Assembly (NCBI RefSeq): GCF_025755255.1
Contig: NZ_JALIEB010000003.1
Location: 352,166-416,165 of the forward strand
Reading direction: 5' to 3'
Source: Roseobacter sinensis
Lineage (GTDB): Bacteria > Pseudomonadota > Alphaproteobacteria > Rhodobacterales > Rhodobacteraceae
Length of the DNA: 64,000 nt
Shown: one piece after another, positions 1 to 8,370 of the stretch
Layout: every line of letters starts with the position of its first letter
Position numbering within the stretch: position 1 is the stretch's first letter
The notes under the pieces: generated by a model
What the model was told of the DNA's origin: nothing
Seen by the model: only the letters and a program-made list of their open reading frames with translations
Databases searched by the model: none
Program-made: the position numbers and the translations under genes

Positions 1-1230
1 GAATGGGCGGCCGCCGGCCTCACCCTGCCCGACCTGCCGGCAATGCGCGCCTATCGCCACGCGCGGCTCACGCAGCACATCGTCGAGCGCGGCTACGCGG
101 GGCTTCTGATGACCGACCCGCTCAACATCCGCTATGCCACCGACAGCACCAACATGCAGCTCTGGAACACGCATAACCCCTTCCGCGCGGTGCTGCTCTG
201 CGCGGATGGCTACATGGTAATGTGGGATTACAAGAACTCACCCTTCCTGAGCAAATTCAACCCTCTGGTGCGCGAGCAGCGCGCGGGCGCCGACCTCTTC
301 TACTTCGACCGAGGTGATAAGACGGGCCAGCAGGCCGACGTCTTCGCCAACGAGATCCGGATCTTGCTGCAAGATCACGCCCCGGGCCTGCGCCGCCTTG
401 CCGTTGACAAGATCATGCTGCACGGGCTGCGCAGCCTCGAACGCCTCGGCTTCGAGATCATGGAGGGCGAGGAGGTGACCGAGAAGGCGCGCGCGGTGAA
501 GGGTCCTGACGAGATCAAGGCGATGCGCTGCGCCATGCACGCCTGCGAACAGGCGATGTATGCGATGGAGGACTTCGCCCGCACCCATGTGGGCGACGGC
601 ACCACCTGCGAGGATGACATCTGGGCGGTGCTACACGCCGAGAACATTCGCCGCGGCGGCGAATGGATCGAAACGCGGCTGCTGGCCTCGGGGCCCCGCT
701 CCAACCCCTGGTTCCAGGAATGCGGGCCGCGCGTCTGCCGGCAAAACGAGATCATCTCTTTCGACACGGACCTGGTGGGCGCCTATGGCATCTGCACCGA
801 CATCTCGCGCAGCTGGTGGATCGGCGATCAGGCCCCGCGCCCCGACATGATCTATGCGATGCAGCACAGCATCGAGCACATTCGCACCAATATGGAGATG
901 CTGAAACCGGGCGTAATGATCCCTGAGTTGACGGCCAACTGCCACGTGCTTGATGACAAGTTCCAGGCGCAGAAATACGGCTGTCTGATGCATGGCGTGG
1001 GGCTTTGCGACGAGTGGCCGCTTGTCGCCTACCCCGACAAGGCAGTCCCGGGTGCCTACGACTACCCGTTGGAGCCGGGCATGACGCTCTGTGTCGAGGT
1101 ACTCGCGGGCGAGGTGGGTGGCGATTTCTCGATCAAGCTCGAGGATCAGGTGCTGATCACCGAGGACGGCTACGAGAACCTGACCTCCTACCCCTTCGAT
1201 GCGGCCCTGACGGGGCGATTAGACCGCTAG
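1..1230 (+). CDS. dddP: DMSP lyase DddP, M24 metallopeptidase fold (5' end cut by window)
   Basis: Cleaves dimethylsulfoniopropionate to dimethyl sulfide and acrylate in the cytoplasm. The frame is open from base 1 (EWAAAGLTLPDL...), upstream of the ATG at 43, so the gene enters from the left. 409 residues are visible; the family has about 445, so about 35 N-terminal residues are missing. The pita-bread fold ligand set of DddP is visible: the two Asp of FDTDL, the Asp of CTDISR, the His of MHGVGL, the Glu of CVEVL and the Glu of KLEDQV. The stretches NIRYATDSTNMQLWNTHNPF and GLCDEWPLVAYPDKAVPG match DddP of Ruegeria and Roseovarius as I remember them, not a generic Xaa-Pro peptidase. No partner gene is visible downstream. 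Confidence 0.95.
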   Translation, partial: EWAAAGLTLPDLPAMRAYRHARLTQHIVERGYAGLLMTDPLNIRYATDSTNMQLWNTHNPFRAVLLCADGYMVMWDYKNSPFLSKFNPLVREQRAGADLFYFDRGDKTGQQADVFANEIRILLQDHAPGLRRLAVDKIMLHGLRSLERLGFEIMEGEEVTEKARAVKGPDEIKAMRCAMHACEQAMYAMEDFARTHVGDGTTCEDDIWAVLHAENIRRGGEWIETRLLASGPRSNPWFQECGPRVCRQNEIISFDTDLVGAYGICTDISRSWWIGDQAPRPDMIYAMQHSIEHIRTNMEMLKPGVMIPELTANCHVLDDKFQAQKYGCLMHGVGLCDEWPLVAYPDKAVPGAYDYPLEPGMTLCVEVLAGEVGGDFSIKLEDQVLITEDGYENLTSYPFDAALTGRLDR

Positions 1231-1287
1231 GGGCGGGCCGTTCTTTCCTCGGATCAGGATGGAGCGTCGCGCGTGGACGACACGCCG

Positions 1288-1869
1288 TCAGTCCGATAAG
1301 GCGTCCAAGGCCTCGGCGGCCTGACGCCGGTTCTGGTCTTGAATCATCCGGACCTCTCCACCACCCGCCCGCGTCCAGGCGGCGGCATTGAGTTGCGTCA
1401 GACCCCGCTTAGCCACCGCCTCCATGGCGGCTATCAGCGCCGCCGCATCCTCCAGCTTGGCGTTCATGGCCGCCGCATCACCGGTGTCGATTGCAACGCC
1501 ACGAAAATCATTGATCATACTGTTTAGTTCAACGAGCGCTTCGAAGTGCCTTGCCTCAACCAGATTGGCCGCCGCCACCTCGAAGTCGGAGCCGCCATCA
1601 TCCAGCCACTTGTTGAAGTCTGCCGCATCCGCCCCAAGGCGGGCACTGGATTTGGGCCTGCGGTGGATATTGCCTGCGTTCCGGCGAATTGAGAGGCTGA
1701 TCTCGTCAAGGTCATCGTCCTCGAGCGCATAACTGTCGATGATCTTGAACAGGTTCGCCTCATGGTCGTGAGCTTTGGGCCGCAGCGTCTTCGTGAACGC
1801 TTCGGACCACCGCCCGATCGACGAGCCCAGCCGGGGTCGTCGATCCGCTGCTCGGACCTCTAGTAACAT
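1288..1869 (-). pseudogene. Degenerate locus, C-terminal fragment, unknown function
   Basis: An open frame of 193 codons, rich in Ala, Asp and Glu and probably helical. Its start ATG overlaps the stop of the next upstream fragment in another frame (ATGTTACTAG), which looks like a frameshift rather than designed coupling. I recognise no family. No clear ribosome binding site precedes it. Together with the fragments at 1860-2174 and 2296-2688 it seems to be one decayed gene or a decayed operon transcribed leftward. Base composition is visibly less GC-rich than in the flanking dddP and LysR genes, so it may be foreign. It could still be an expressed small gene. Confidence 0.4.
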
Positions 1870-2174
1870 TTGTTCAGCGGTGGCTTGAAGACAATCTTCA
1901 AGACGTTGCCCGGCGTGTGAGGCGGCGCCAGTACGTCCAGGAGGAACTTATCCTTCATTGCCGTCTTCGGGAATGTGTCGATGCTCTTCAACCCGTCGTC
2001 GAACTGGGTCTTTGGCTGCGGCAAGCAGAGCTTGAGAAACTCATCATGCAGACTGTCATGGTTGGCGCCATGCTCCGCGATCACAGCCCTCACGTCACGC
2101 TCATTCAACGTCAGCCCATTCAGCCGATATGCGCCATTGGCAAAATGGCTGAAATTGCGCGCGCGGGTGGCCAA
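1860..2174 (-). pseudogene. Degenerate locus, middle fragment, unknown function
   Basis: A 104-codon frame that begins only at a TTG, with no ribosome binding site. Protein-like sequence continues upstream in a different frame: around 2175-2310 the minus strand reads KLGDVTAQVKDLIDDVADNP before shifting. This is the signature of a frameshift near 2175-2215. The readable part (NGAYRLNGLTLNERDVRAVI and onward) looks like genuine protein, but I cannot assign a family. Its stop overlaps the start of the 1288-1869 fragment. Confidence 0.4.
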
Positions 2175-2295
2175 CCAGACCTTCCGCGACTCCTCACGTG
2201 GCTTTCTCGCGCAGCGTTGAATTGGTCCGCCCCTGCGGCCTCGGGGTTGTCCGCGACATCATCAATGAGATCCTTAACCTGCGCCGTCACATCCC

Positions 2296-2688
2296 CTAGC
2301 TTTTTCTCGCGAATAATATGGTGATCGGTGAATCATCGCCGGCTGGCCCGTCGTCCGCAGAACAGTCGTAGCTTTCACCGTAGGTAACATGCGCCGGAAG
2401 CACCGCGTCGTACTCCGAGGCCCGCTGCACCACCTGCCCCGCCGCCTGACGCGCAAGGCGCCCCAGGTCCCGGCTCGCCCGGCTGTGATTGGTCTTCCTC
2501 TGCAACGCGACAAGGCTCTGCTGACCGGGCACCGCGGGCGCCAACACGACCGGCCCTGAGCGGATTTCGTTCACGGCCGCCCATATTTCTGGCAGATCAG
2601 CAACAGCCGACGCGTCGGGTTCGCCAAACGGAGGCGGTTTGCACCAAAATCGGGAAAGCTGACCGATATGCGCCGTCCGACATGGCAT
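2296..2688 (-). pseudogene. Degenerate locus, N-proximal fragment, unknown function
   Basis: A 130-codon frame ending SPITILFARKS-stop. Just before its stop the coding signal moves to the frame that reads REKKLGDVTAQVKDL, so the stop at 2296 is probably caused by a frameshift. The 5' end lies only about 20 bases from the 3' end of the LysR gene and has no visible ribosome binding site or promoter, so the original start may be lost. No domain recognised. It may be the front part of the same ancestral gene as the two fragments downstream. Confidence 0.35.
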
Positions 2689-2708
2689 GCCAGTGGCACA
2701 TGGTGTGG

Positions 2709-3629
2709 CTAGCCCTCCGCCGCGGCGAACTCCAGCCCCTCGATCTGGCGCAGATAGGCTTCGAAAAACTCCGTGAAGGTCGCCACCAGCGGCGGCAGTT
2801 GCTCATAGGGCGGATAGTAGAGTGTCAGCCACAAGGGCTCCACCTGCCAGTCGGGGAAGAGCCGCTCGACGGCGCCGCTGGCGAGCCCTTCCGCCACGAT
2901 GAAGCCCGGCAGCACCGCGATCCCCGCTCCCGCGGCAGCGAGCAAGTAGAGCAGATCGCCATTGTTCGAGACAATCTCGGTGCCGGCGCGCACGACACGC
3001 CGGGTGGCCCCCTTGCGAAACACCCAGGTCTCCGGCTGCCCACCCGTACCATAGGAAAGCGCATACTGCGGGCGCAGCGCCTCCGGATGCTCGGGGCGCG
3101 GCAGTCGGTCGAAGAGCGCAGGCGCCGCAACCGCATAGCGCGGCACTTCGCAGAGCTTGCGCCAGATCGTCGATTTGTCGGTCGGCGGGCGCGAGATCCG
3201 GATCGAGAGGTCGCAGTCCTCCTGCATGATATCCACCAGCGCGTCCGTCATCTGGATGTCGAGCGCGATGTCGGGATAGGCAACCCGGAAGCTCTCGACC
3301 AACCCCGGCAGAAGCCGCACCCCCATGGACACCGGCGCGTTGATCTTCAGCGCGCCCCGGTCCGGCAGGCCCGCGCGCCGGATCTCGCGTGCGATGCCGT
3401 CGAACTGCTGCACAAGCGGCTGGTACCGCGCCGCCACAAGTGCCCCTGCGCTCGTCAGCGCCACCTGCCGGGTCGTGCGGGTCAGAAGCTGCTGGCCCAA
3501 CTCCGCCTCGAGCCGCGCGACGATCCGCGTGACCGAGGCCGGGGTGATGCGCAACCGACGCGCAGCACCCGCAAAGCTGCGCTGTGCGGCCACTTCGAGA
3601 AACACGCGGATGGGTCTGAGCTCGTCCAT
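2709..3629 (-). CDS. LysR-family transcriptional regulator
   Basis: 306 residues, normal LysR length. The N-terminal winged helix (about residues 1-60, with ARRLRITPASVTRIVARLEA as the recognition helix region) is followed by a periplasmic-binding-like effector domain. It is divergent from the MhqO/MhqD-like pair at 3743-5315, with 113 bases between the starts and a LysR-type inverted repeat in that gap, so it most likely controls those genes and itself. The effector is unknown; quinones or aromatics are a reasonable inference from the target genes. In Gram-positive bacteria the mhq genes are controlled by MarR-type MhqR, so control by LysR would be a different arrangement. Confidence 0.9.
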   Translation of the reverse strand: MDELRPIRVFLEVAAQRSFAGAARRLRITPASVTRIVARLEAELGQQLLTRTTRQVALTSAGALVAARYQPLVQQFDGIAREIRRAGLPDRGALKINAPVSMGVRLLPGLVESFRVAYPDIALDIQMTDALVDIMQEDCDLSIRISRPPTDKSTIWRKLCEVPRYAVAAPALFDRLPRPEHPEALRPQYALSYGTGGQPETWVFRKGATRRVVRAGTEIVSNNGDLLYLLAAAGAGIAVLPGFIVAEGLASGAVERLFPDWQVEPLWLTLYYPPYEQLPPLVATFTEFFEAYLRQIEGLEFAAAEG

Positions 3630-3637
3630 CCGATCAT

Positions 3638-3656
3638 TATTGCATCAAGCGCAATA
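3638..3656. promoter_or_regulatory. Candidate LysR operator
   Basis: Perfect inverted repeat TATTGC-N7-GCAATA in the intergenic region between the LysR gene and the dioxygenase gene. It contains the T-N11-A geometry typical of LysR recognition sites and starts 9 bases upstream of the LysR start codon, which suits autorepression together with activation of the divergent genes. Seen directly; function is inferred. Confidence 0.55.
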
Positions 3657-3742
3657 GTGAGTGCAAGACACTGTCTATTCCCAACAACAGTGCAGGAGCT
3701 TATCTTCATCGCAACCGCTCACACAGCACAGGATGTTCCATC

Positions 3743-4675
3743 ATGCTCACAGAGATCAAAGGCCTGCATCACGTGACCTCCATGGCCGGGGATGCCAATG
3801 ACAACAACGACTTCTTCACCGGCACGCTTGGCTTGCGGCGCGTCAAGAAGACGGTGAACTTCGACGCGCCCGATGTCTACCACCTCTACTACGGCGATGA
3901 GGTCGGCACTCCGGGCTCAGTGATGACGACCTTTCCCTACGGCCGGATGCCCCGCGGCAGCCGCGGCGTGGGGGAGGTCGGCGTGACCGAATTTGCGGTG
4001 CCCGAAGGCAGCCTGCCCTTCTGGGCCGACCGTCTGGCCGCGCAAGGCGTGACCGGGCTGGAGCACACCACGCTCTTCGGCGAGACGCGCCTGGTGTTCG
4101 ACGGCCCGGACGGCGACGGCTTCGCGCTGGTCGAGGCCGCACCACAGGGGCGCAGCACCTGGACCGGTGGCGGTATCTCAGACGATCACGGGATCTTCGG
4201 CTTCCACGGCGCGCGGATGCGCCTGCGCGAGACCGCGGCCACCGATGAGCTGCTGAGCTTCATGGGCTATCAGAAGATCGACAGCGCCGATGGCGTCACC
4301 CGCTACGGGATCGAGGGCGGCAATGCGGCCAGCACGCTCGATGTGGAGCAGGTCCCCGATGGCGCGGCCGCCACAGAGGGCGCGGGGTCGGTGCACCACA
4401 TCGCTTTCGCGGTGGAAGACCGGGCCGCACAACTCAAGGTGCGCGCGGCCCTGATGGACACGGGCTACCAGGTCACGCCGGTGATCGACCGCGACTATTT
4501 CTGGGCGATCTACTTCCGCACCCCCGGCGGCGTGCTCTTCGAGATTGCAACCAACGAGCCCGGTTTCGACCGCGACGAGGACACCGCCCATCTGGGCGAG
4601 GCGTTGAAGCTGCCCACGCGCTACGAGCCGCATCGCGCCAAGATCGAAAGCCTTCTGCCCGATATCGCAGCCTGA
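3743..4675 (+). CDS. Ring-cleaving dioxygenase, VOC/glyoxalase fold (MhqO/MhqE-like)
   Basis: A 310-residue protein with two vicinal-oxygen-chelate modules: residues about 5-135 beginning with GLHHVTSMAGD, and about 150-290. Candidate metal ligands are the His of LHHVTS, the His of VHHIAFAV and the Glu of LFEIATNEPGF. The family contains thiol-stress-induced hydroquinone/catechol dioxygenases. It is followed after 10 bases by an alpha/beta hydrolase, as in mhqO-mhqD type units, and is divergent from a LysR gene. Likely role: detoxification of quinone or catechol compounds in the cytoplasm. The true substrate cannot be read from sequence. Confidence 0.85.
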   Translation: MLTEIKGLHHVTSMAGDANDNNDFFTGTLGLRRVKKTVNFDAPDVYHLYYGDEVGTPGSVMTTFPYGRMPRGSRGVGEVGVTEFAVPEGSLPFWADRLAAQGVTGLEHTTLFGETRLVFDGPDGDGFALVEAAPQGRSTWTGGGISDDHGIFGFHGARMRLRETAATDELLSFMGYQKIDSADGVTRYGIEGGNAASTLDVEQVPDGAAATEGAGSVHHIAFAVEDRAAQLKVRAALMDTGYQVTPVIDRDYFWAIYFRTPGGVLFEIATNEPGFDRDEDTAHLGEALKLPTRYEPHRAKIESLLPDIAA

Positions 4676-4685
4676 GGAGACCCTT

Positions 4686-5315
4686 ATGTCAGTCGATCTC
4701 TATCGGGGGCCGGTCACGGCCCCTGACCCCGGCCAACCGGTGATCTTTGCCTTCCACGGCACAGGCGGCAACGCGGCTGAGATGCACGCGCTTGCGCGCC
4801 AGATTATGCCGGGCGCCGGGGTGATTGCCCCGCAGGGCGATGTGTCCGAGCATGGCGCCGCGCGGTTCTTCCGCCGGACCGCCGAGGGTGTCTATGACAT
4901 GCCGGACCTCGCGCAGCGCACGCAGCGCATGGCCGCCTATGTGGCTGCGCAGAAGGCGCACCACCCCGGCCACCGGGTCTATGCCTTCGGGTATTCGAAT
5001 GGCGCCAACATTCTGGCGTCCGTCGCGATGGCGCAGCCGGAGCTCTTCGACCGGATCGGGCTGCTGCATCCGCTGATCCCCTGGGCGCCCGACCCGGTGC
5101 CGGAGTTGCAGGGCACGCCGGTCCTCGTCTCGGCCGGGCGGCATGATCCGATCTGCCCCTGGCCGCTGACGGAACGGCTTGTCGACTGGTTCGAGGCTCA
5201 GGGGGCGGAGGTGCGCACCGAAATCCACGAGGGCGGGCACGAGCTGCGCCCGGCGGAGCTGGTGGCGCTCAAGGCTCTCTTCTCGACACAAAAAGAGACG
5301 GCGGCGCTTGCCTGA
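4686..5315 (+). CDS. Alpha/beta hydrolase, carboxylesterase/phospholipase family (MhqD-like)
   Basis: 209 residues with no signal peptide. The nucleophile elbow is GYSNGAN (Ser at about residue 103). The acid is in SAGRHDPICP and the catalytic His in EGGHEL near the C-terminus. The oxyanion segment FHGTGGN lies near residue 24. A ribosome binding site (GAGGAG) ends 6 bases before ATG, and the gene follows the dioxygenase closely, so the two are co-transcribed. Family members hydrolyse small carboxyl esters; in Bacillus the homologue belongs to the quinone response. Product-level function here is inferred from that pairing. Confidence 0.85.
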   Translation: MSVDLYRGPVTAPDPGQPVIFAFHGTGGNAAEMHALARQIMPGAGVIAPQGDVSEHGAARFFRRTAEGVYDMPDLAQRTQRMAAYVAAQKAHHPGHRVYAFGYSNGANILASVAMAQPELFDRIGLLHPLIPWAPDPVPELQGTPVLVSAGRHDPICPWPLTERLVDWFEAQGAEVRTEIHEGGHELRPAELVALKALFSTQKETAALA

Positions 5316-5351
5316 GCGCCGCCTCCCCATCGCTGCCCTGCCAACGCCGCC

Positions 5352-6152
5352 TCATTCGCCCGCGGCGAAGATCTCCAGACGATCGAGCACATGGCGCACA
5401 AGCCGCTGCCGCTCGGGCGCCTTGTCAAAGCCCGGCAGGTCCATGTTCAGCGCGAAGACATATATCTCTGCGCCATCCTCCACCCAGCCCACGTACCAGC
5501 CCAGGTCATCCTGCCCCTCGCGCAGATTGTAGCCCGTCTTGGCATAGAGCCGGGCGTCCTCCTGCGTCTCGGCCAGCATGATCTCACGGGCCTTCGCGTA
5601 GGTCTCGGCTGACAGCGGCAGGTCCTCCCGGGCGAGACGGGCGAGGAAGGCCAGCTGCTCGTCGGCGCTGATCGCCAGCGGTCCGCGCAGCCAGTACTGC
5701 TGCAGGTCTTGCGCGCCGCCGATCTCCGCATTGCCGTAGTCGAATGCAGCCAGCCACTCGGACATCACCTCTTCGCCCAGACCGCGCGCAATCTCCTGAT
5801 AGACCCAGACAGCCGAGCGCTGGAAAGCGCGTGTCAGCGTCTGATCCTCATTCCACGATTCGAACGTCCGCCGCTTGCCGTCCCAGGCAAAGACCGTCTC
5901 GGGGCCGGCAAAGCCGGTCTCCAGCGCGATCAGCGTATGCGGGATTTTCGAGGTTGACGCGGGCTGAAACCGCTCATTTGCCCGCTCCGGGTTGCTCGAC
6001 CACTCATGCCCGTCCGACAGCCGCTCAACCCGCATCACGACGCGCGCGTTCTCGCCCCCCGCCTCCGCAACAAAGGGCGAGATATCAGTTGGTTGCGCTA
6101 TGGCTTTGCCTGCAAAAAGGGCGCAGAGCGCCACCCATCTCAAAAGGGTCAT
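5352..6152 (-). CDS. Class D (OXA-type) beta-lactamase
   Basis: A periplasmic serine beta-lactamase of 266 residues, normal for OXA enzymes. The start at 6152 has the binding site GGAGACCTGAGGCA before ATG and gives a clean signal peptide (MTLLRWVALCALFAGKAIA). Class D motifs occur in order: S-T-S-K (Ser nucleophile and carboxylatable Lys), S-A-V-W, YGN, WLRGPLAIS, and K-T-G in YAKTGYN. All catalytic residues are present, so it should be active. It is convergent with the MhqD-like gene (36 bases apart) and divergent from the hydrolase-OsmC gene. Chromosomal OXA-like genes are usual in environmental bacteria; no mobile element is adjacent. It could alternatively be a BlaR1-sensor-like domain, but no receptor part is fused. 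Confidence 0.9.
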   Translation of the reverse strand: MTLLRWVALCALFAGKAIAQPTDISPFVAEAGGENARVVMRVERLSDGHEWSSNPERANERFQPASTSKIPHTLIALETGFAGPETVFAWDGKRRTFESWNEDQTLTRAFQRSAVWVYQEIARGLGEEVMSEWLAAFDYGNAEIGGAQDLQQYWLRGPLAISADEQLAFLARLAREDLPLSAETYAKAREIMLAETQEDARLYAKTGYNLREGQDDLGWYVGWVEDGAEIYVFALNMDLPGFDKAPERQRLVRHVLDRLEIFAAGE

Positions 6153-6358
6153 TGCCTCAGGTCTCCTGCTTTTGTCATGTATGAGAGCCTTCGGGATAAG
6201 CCGGAGCCTGTGCCTGGGAAAGCGCATTCGGACCCTGTTTCTACCGGTTGGCGGCTTTCCGCCCGGCCTCCGACCGTCACCTCCCCGTGATCCTTCTGTC
6301 ACACCTCTTGCATGGCGCACCCCCGCGCCCCACTCTGGAGATACAAAGGAGCGCTGCC

Positions 6359-7594
6359 ATGCCCACAGAACGGATCACCTTCTCCGGCCACGATGGCTCG
6401 GAGCTTGCTGCACGGCTGGATTTGCCCGACGGCCCGCATCTGGCCACCGCGCTCTTCGCCCATTGTTTCACCTGCGGCAAGGACATCCCCGCCGCGCGTC
6501 GGATCGCAGCGCGCCTTGCGTCGATGGGGATCGCCGTGCTACGCTTCGACTTTACGGGGCTCGGCCATTCCAAGGGTGAATTCGCCAATACCTCTTTCAC
6601 ATCGAACGTGGATGATCTCATCGCCGCCAACGCCTATCTGACCAAGCGCGGGATGACGCCGGCGCTGATGATCGGCCACTCGCTTGGGGGGGCTGCGGTT
6701 CTGAAGGCGGCTGCGGAGCTGAAAACCGTGAAGGCTGTCGCGACGCTGGGCGCGCCCTCCGATCCCGGGCACGTCACCCATAACTTCGCGGACGCGCTGC
6801 CCGACATCATGGAACAGGGCGCGGCAGAGGTCACGCTCGGCGGGCGCCCGTTCCGCATCGGCAAGGCGTTTGTCGAGGATGTGTCTTCGGAGGCGCTCAC
6901 CCCGGCGATTGCGACCTTGCAGGCGGCCCTGCTGGTTCTGCACGCGCCGCGGGACGAGATCGTCTCCATTGACAACGCCAGCGAGATCTTCATGGCGGCG
7001 AAACACCCCAAGAGCTTCGTCACCCTCGACAGCGCCGACCACCTGATTACCCGCGCCGACGATGCCGAATACGCCGCGGACGTGATCGCCACCTGGGTCC
7101 GCCGCTATATCGGCCTGATGCCGCCCGCGCCGCCGCCCGGGGCGCCGGAAGGGGTGCTGCGGGTCTCGGAGGCGGATCCTGACGGGTATCTCACCGACAT
7201 TACGTCGTCTGATGGCCACCACCTGCTGGCTGATGAACCGCTGGCCTATGGTGGCACCAACAAGGGCCTGAGCCCTTACGGCTTTCTCTCGGCGGGCCTT
7301 GGGGCCTGCACTTCGATGACCCTGCGCATGTACGCCCGCCGCAAGGGCTGGCCGCTGGCCCATGTCTCCGTGGACGTCAGCCACAACAAGGTGCATGCGC
7401 AGGATGCCGAAACCGCCGTCGGCGAACAGATCGACACCTGGAAGCGGCGCATCACACTGACCGGCAAACTCGACGCCGACCAGCGTGCGCGCCTGCTGGA
7501 GATTGCGGACAAATGCCCGGTGCACCGCACACTCGAGCGCAGCTCGACCGTCATCACCGAACTGGTGGACGCCGAGGTCCCCGAATCCGTCTGA
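6359..7594 (+). CDS. Bifunctional alpha/beta hydrolase / OsmC-family protein
   Basis: 411 residues from the ATG at 6359, chosen because AAAGGAG stands 7 bases upstream; the longer frame from 6248 has no such site. Residues about 1-250 form an alpha/beta hydrolase with the elbow GHSLGG and late acid and His (APRDE, DSADHL). Residues about 270-405 form an OsmC/Ohr-type domain with the paired redox cysteines in LGACTSMTL and KCPVHRTLE. OsmC proteins reduce organic hydroperoxides. The fusion, known in alphaproteobacteria, suggests sequential hydrolysis and peroxide reduction of a lipid-like ester. A strong terminator follows at 7654. Confidence 0.9.
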   Translation: MPTERITFSGHDGSELAARLDLPDGPHLATALFAHCFTCGKDIPAARRIAARLASMGIAVLRFDFTGLGHSKGEFANTSFTSNVDDLIAANAYLTKRGMTPALMIGHSLGGAAVLKAAAELKTVKAVATLGAPSDPGHVTHNFADALPDIMEQGAAEVTLGGRPFRIGKAFVEDVSSEALTPAIATLQAALLVLHAPRDEIVSIDNASEIFMAAKHPKSFVTLDSADHLITRADDAEYAADVIATWVRRYIGLMPPAPPPGAPEGVLRVSEADPDGYLTDITSSDGHHLLADEPLAYGGTNKGLSPYGFLSAGLGACTSMTLRMYARRKGWPLAHVSVDVSHNKVHAQDAETAVGEQIDTWKRRITLTGKLDADQRARLLEIADKCPVHRTLERSSTVITELVDAEVPESV

Positions 7595-7653
7595 GCCAGC
7601 CGCCACAGCGGGCTCCGGGGCTCACGGTGCAAAAATCGCCCGTGGAAAAGAAT

Positions 7654-7687
7654 GAGGCGCGGCCCAACGGGTCGCGCCTCGCGTTTT
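7654..7687. terminator. Bidirectional intrinsic terminator between hydrolase-OsmC gene and bioY
   Basis: GAGGCGCGGCCC and GGGTCGCGCCTC pair as a 12-bp stem (one G-T) around a 3-base loop, followed by GCGTTTT on the plus strand. It lies between two convergent genes and can serve both. Confidence 0.75.
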
Positions 7688-7705
7688 GACTGATTTGGCA
7701 GGGCC

Positions 7706-8311
7706 TTAGCGGCGGGCATCTCCGACCAGCTTCCAGACAGCGGGCAGGATCAGCGCCGCCAGCGCCAGCTTGATCGCATCCCCCAGCAGGAAGGGAGTAA
7801 GGCCCCACTCCAGGATCGGCTTGTCCCAGCCGTAAAGCTGGCCCAGCCACAAGAGGCCGGGCACGTAGAGCAGGATGTTCCCGAGCAGCATCGCCAGCGC
7901 CATCCAGATCATGGAGCGGTCCCAGCCGCGCTGCGCCAGCGCCCCCAGCAAAACGGTCGCCATCACATAGCCGACCAGATAGCCGCCGGTGCCGCCCATC
8001 ATGTATTCGATGCCGTTCAGATCGGCGGTGGAGCTCTGGAACACGTCGAAGCCAAGCGCCCCGATGATCATGTAGCCCAGGATCGTCGCCAGCCCGAGGC
8101 GCGCGCCATAGGCCGCGCCGATCGTCAGCACCGCGAAGGTGCCGAGGTTCATCAACACCGGCGAGCCCGGCACCGGTACCTTGATATTGGCCGCGATGGT
8201 CAGAAGGGCGATCCCGAGCACCACCAGAACCGCCTGCTTGACACGCCGGGCGGCGCCGGCCTGCGGGCCGAAATGATCTGCCAGAACGGCGTGAGAGGCG
8301 GTGAGTTGCAT
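7706..8311 (-). CDS. bioY: Biotin transporter substrate-binding subunit BioY
   Basis: An integral membrane S-component (201 residues, about six hydrophobic helices) that binds biotin for ECF-type uptake. The start at 8311 is preceded by AGGAGACCGAGCCTC; the open frame upstream of it has no membrane character. BioY-like segments include NIKVPVPGSPVLMNLGTFAV and GARLG, and a glycine-rich stretch MMGGTGGYLVGY. No bioM or bioN gene is adjacent, so it may act alone, as some BioY proteins do, or with a module encoded elsewhere. Confidence 0.92.
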   Translation of the reverse strand: MQLTASHAVLADHFGPQAGAARRVKQAVLVVLGIALLTIAANIKVPVPGSPVLMNLGTFAVLTIGAAYGARLGLATILGYMIIGALGFDVFQSSTADLNGIEYMMGGTGGYLVGYVMATVLLGALAQRGWDRSMIWMALAMLLGNILLYVPGLLWLGQLYGWDKPILEWGLTPFLLGDAIKLALAALILPAVWKLVGDARR

Positions 8312-8370
8312 GAGGCTCGGTCTCCTGTTGCGAAATCCTGGCCCTTCAATGCCGCAGCGACGCGGACGGT

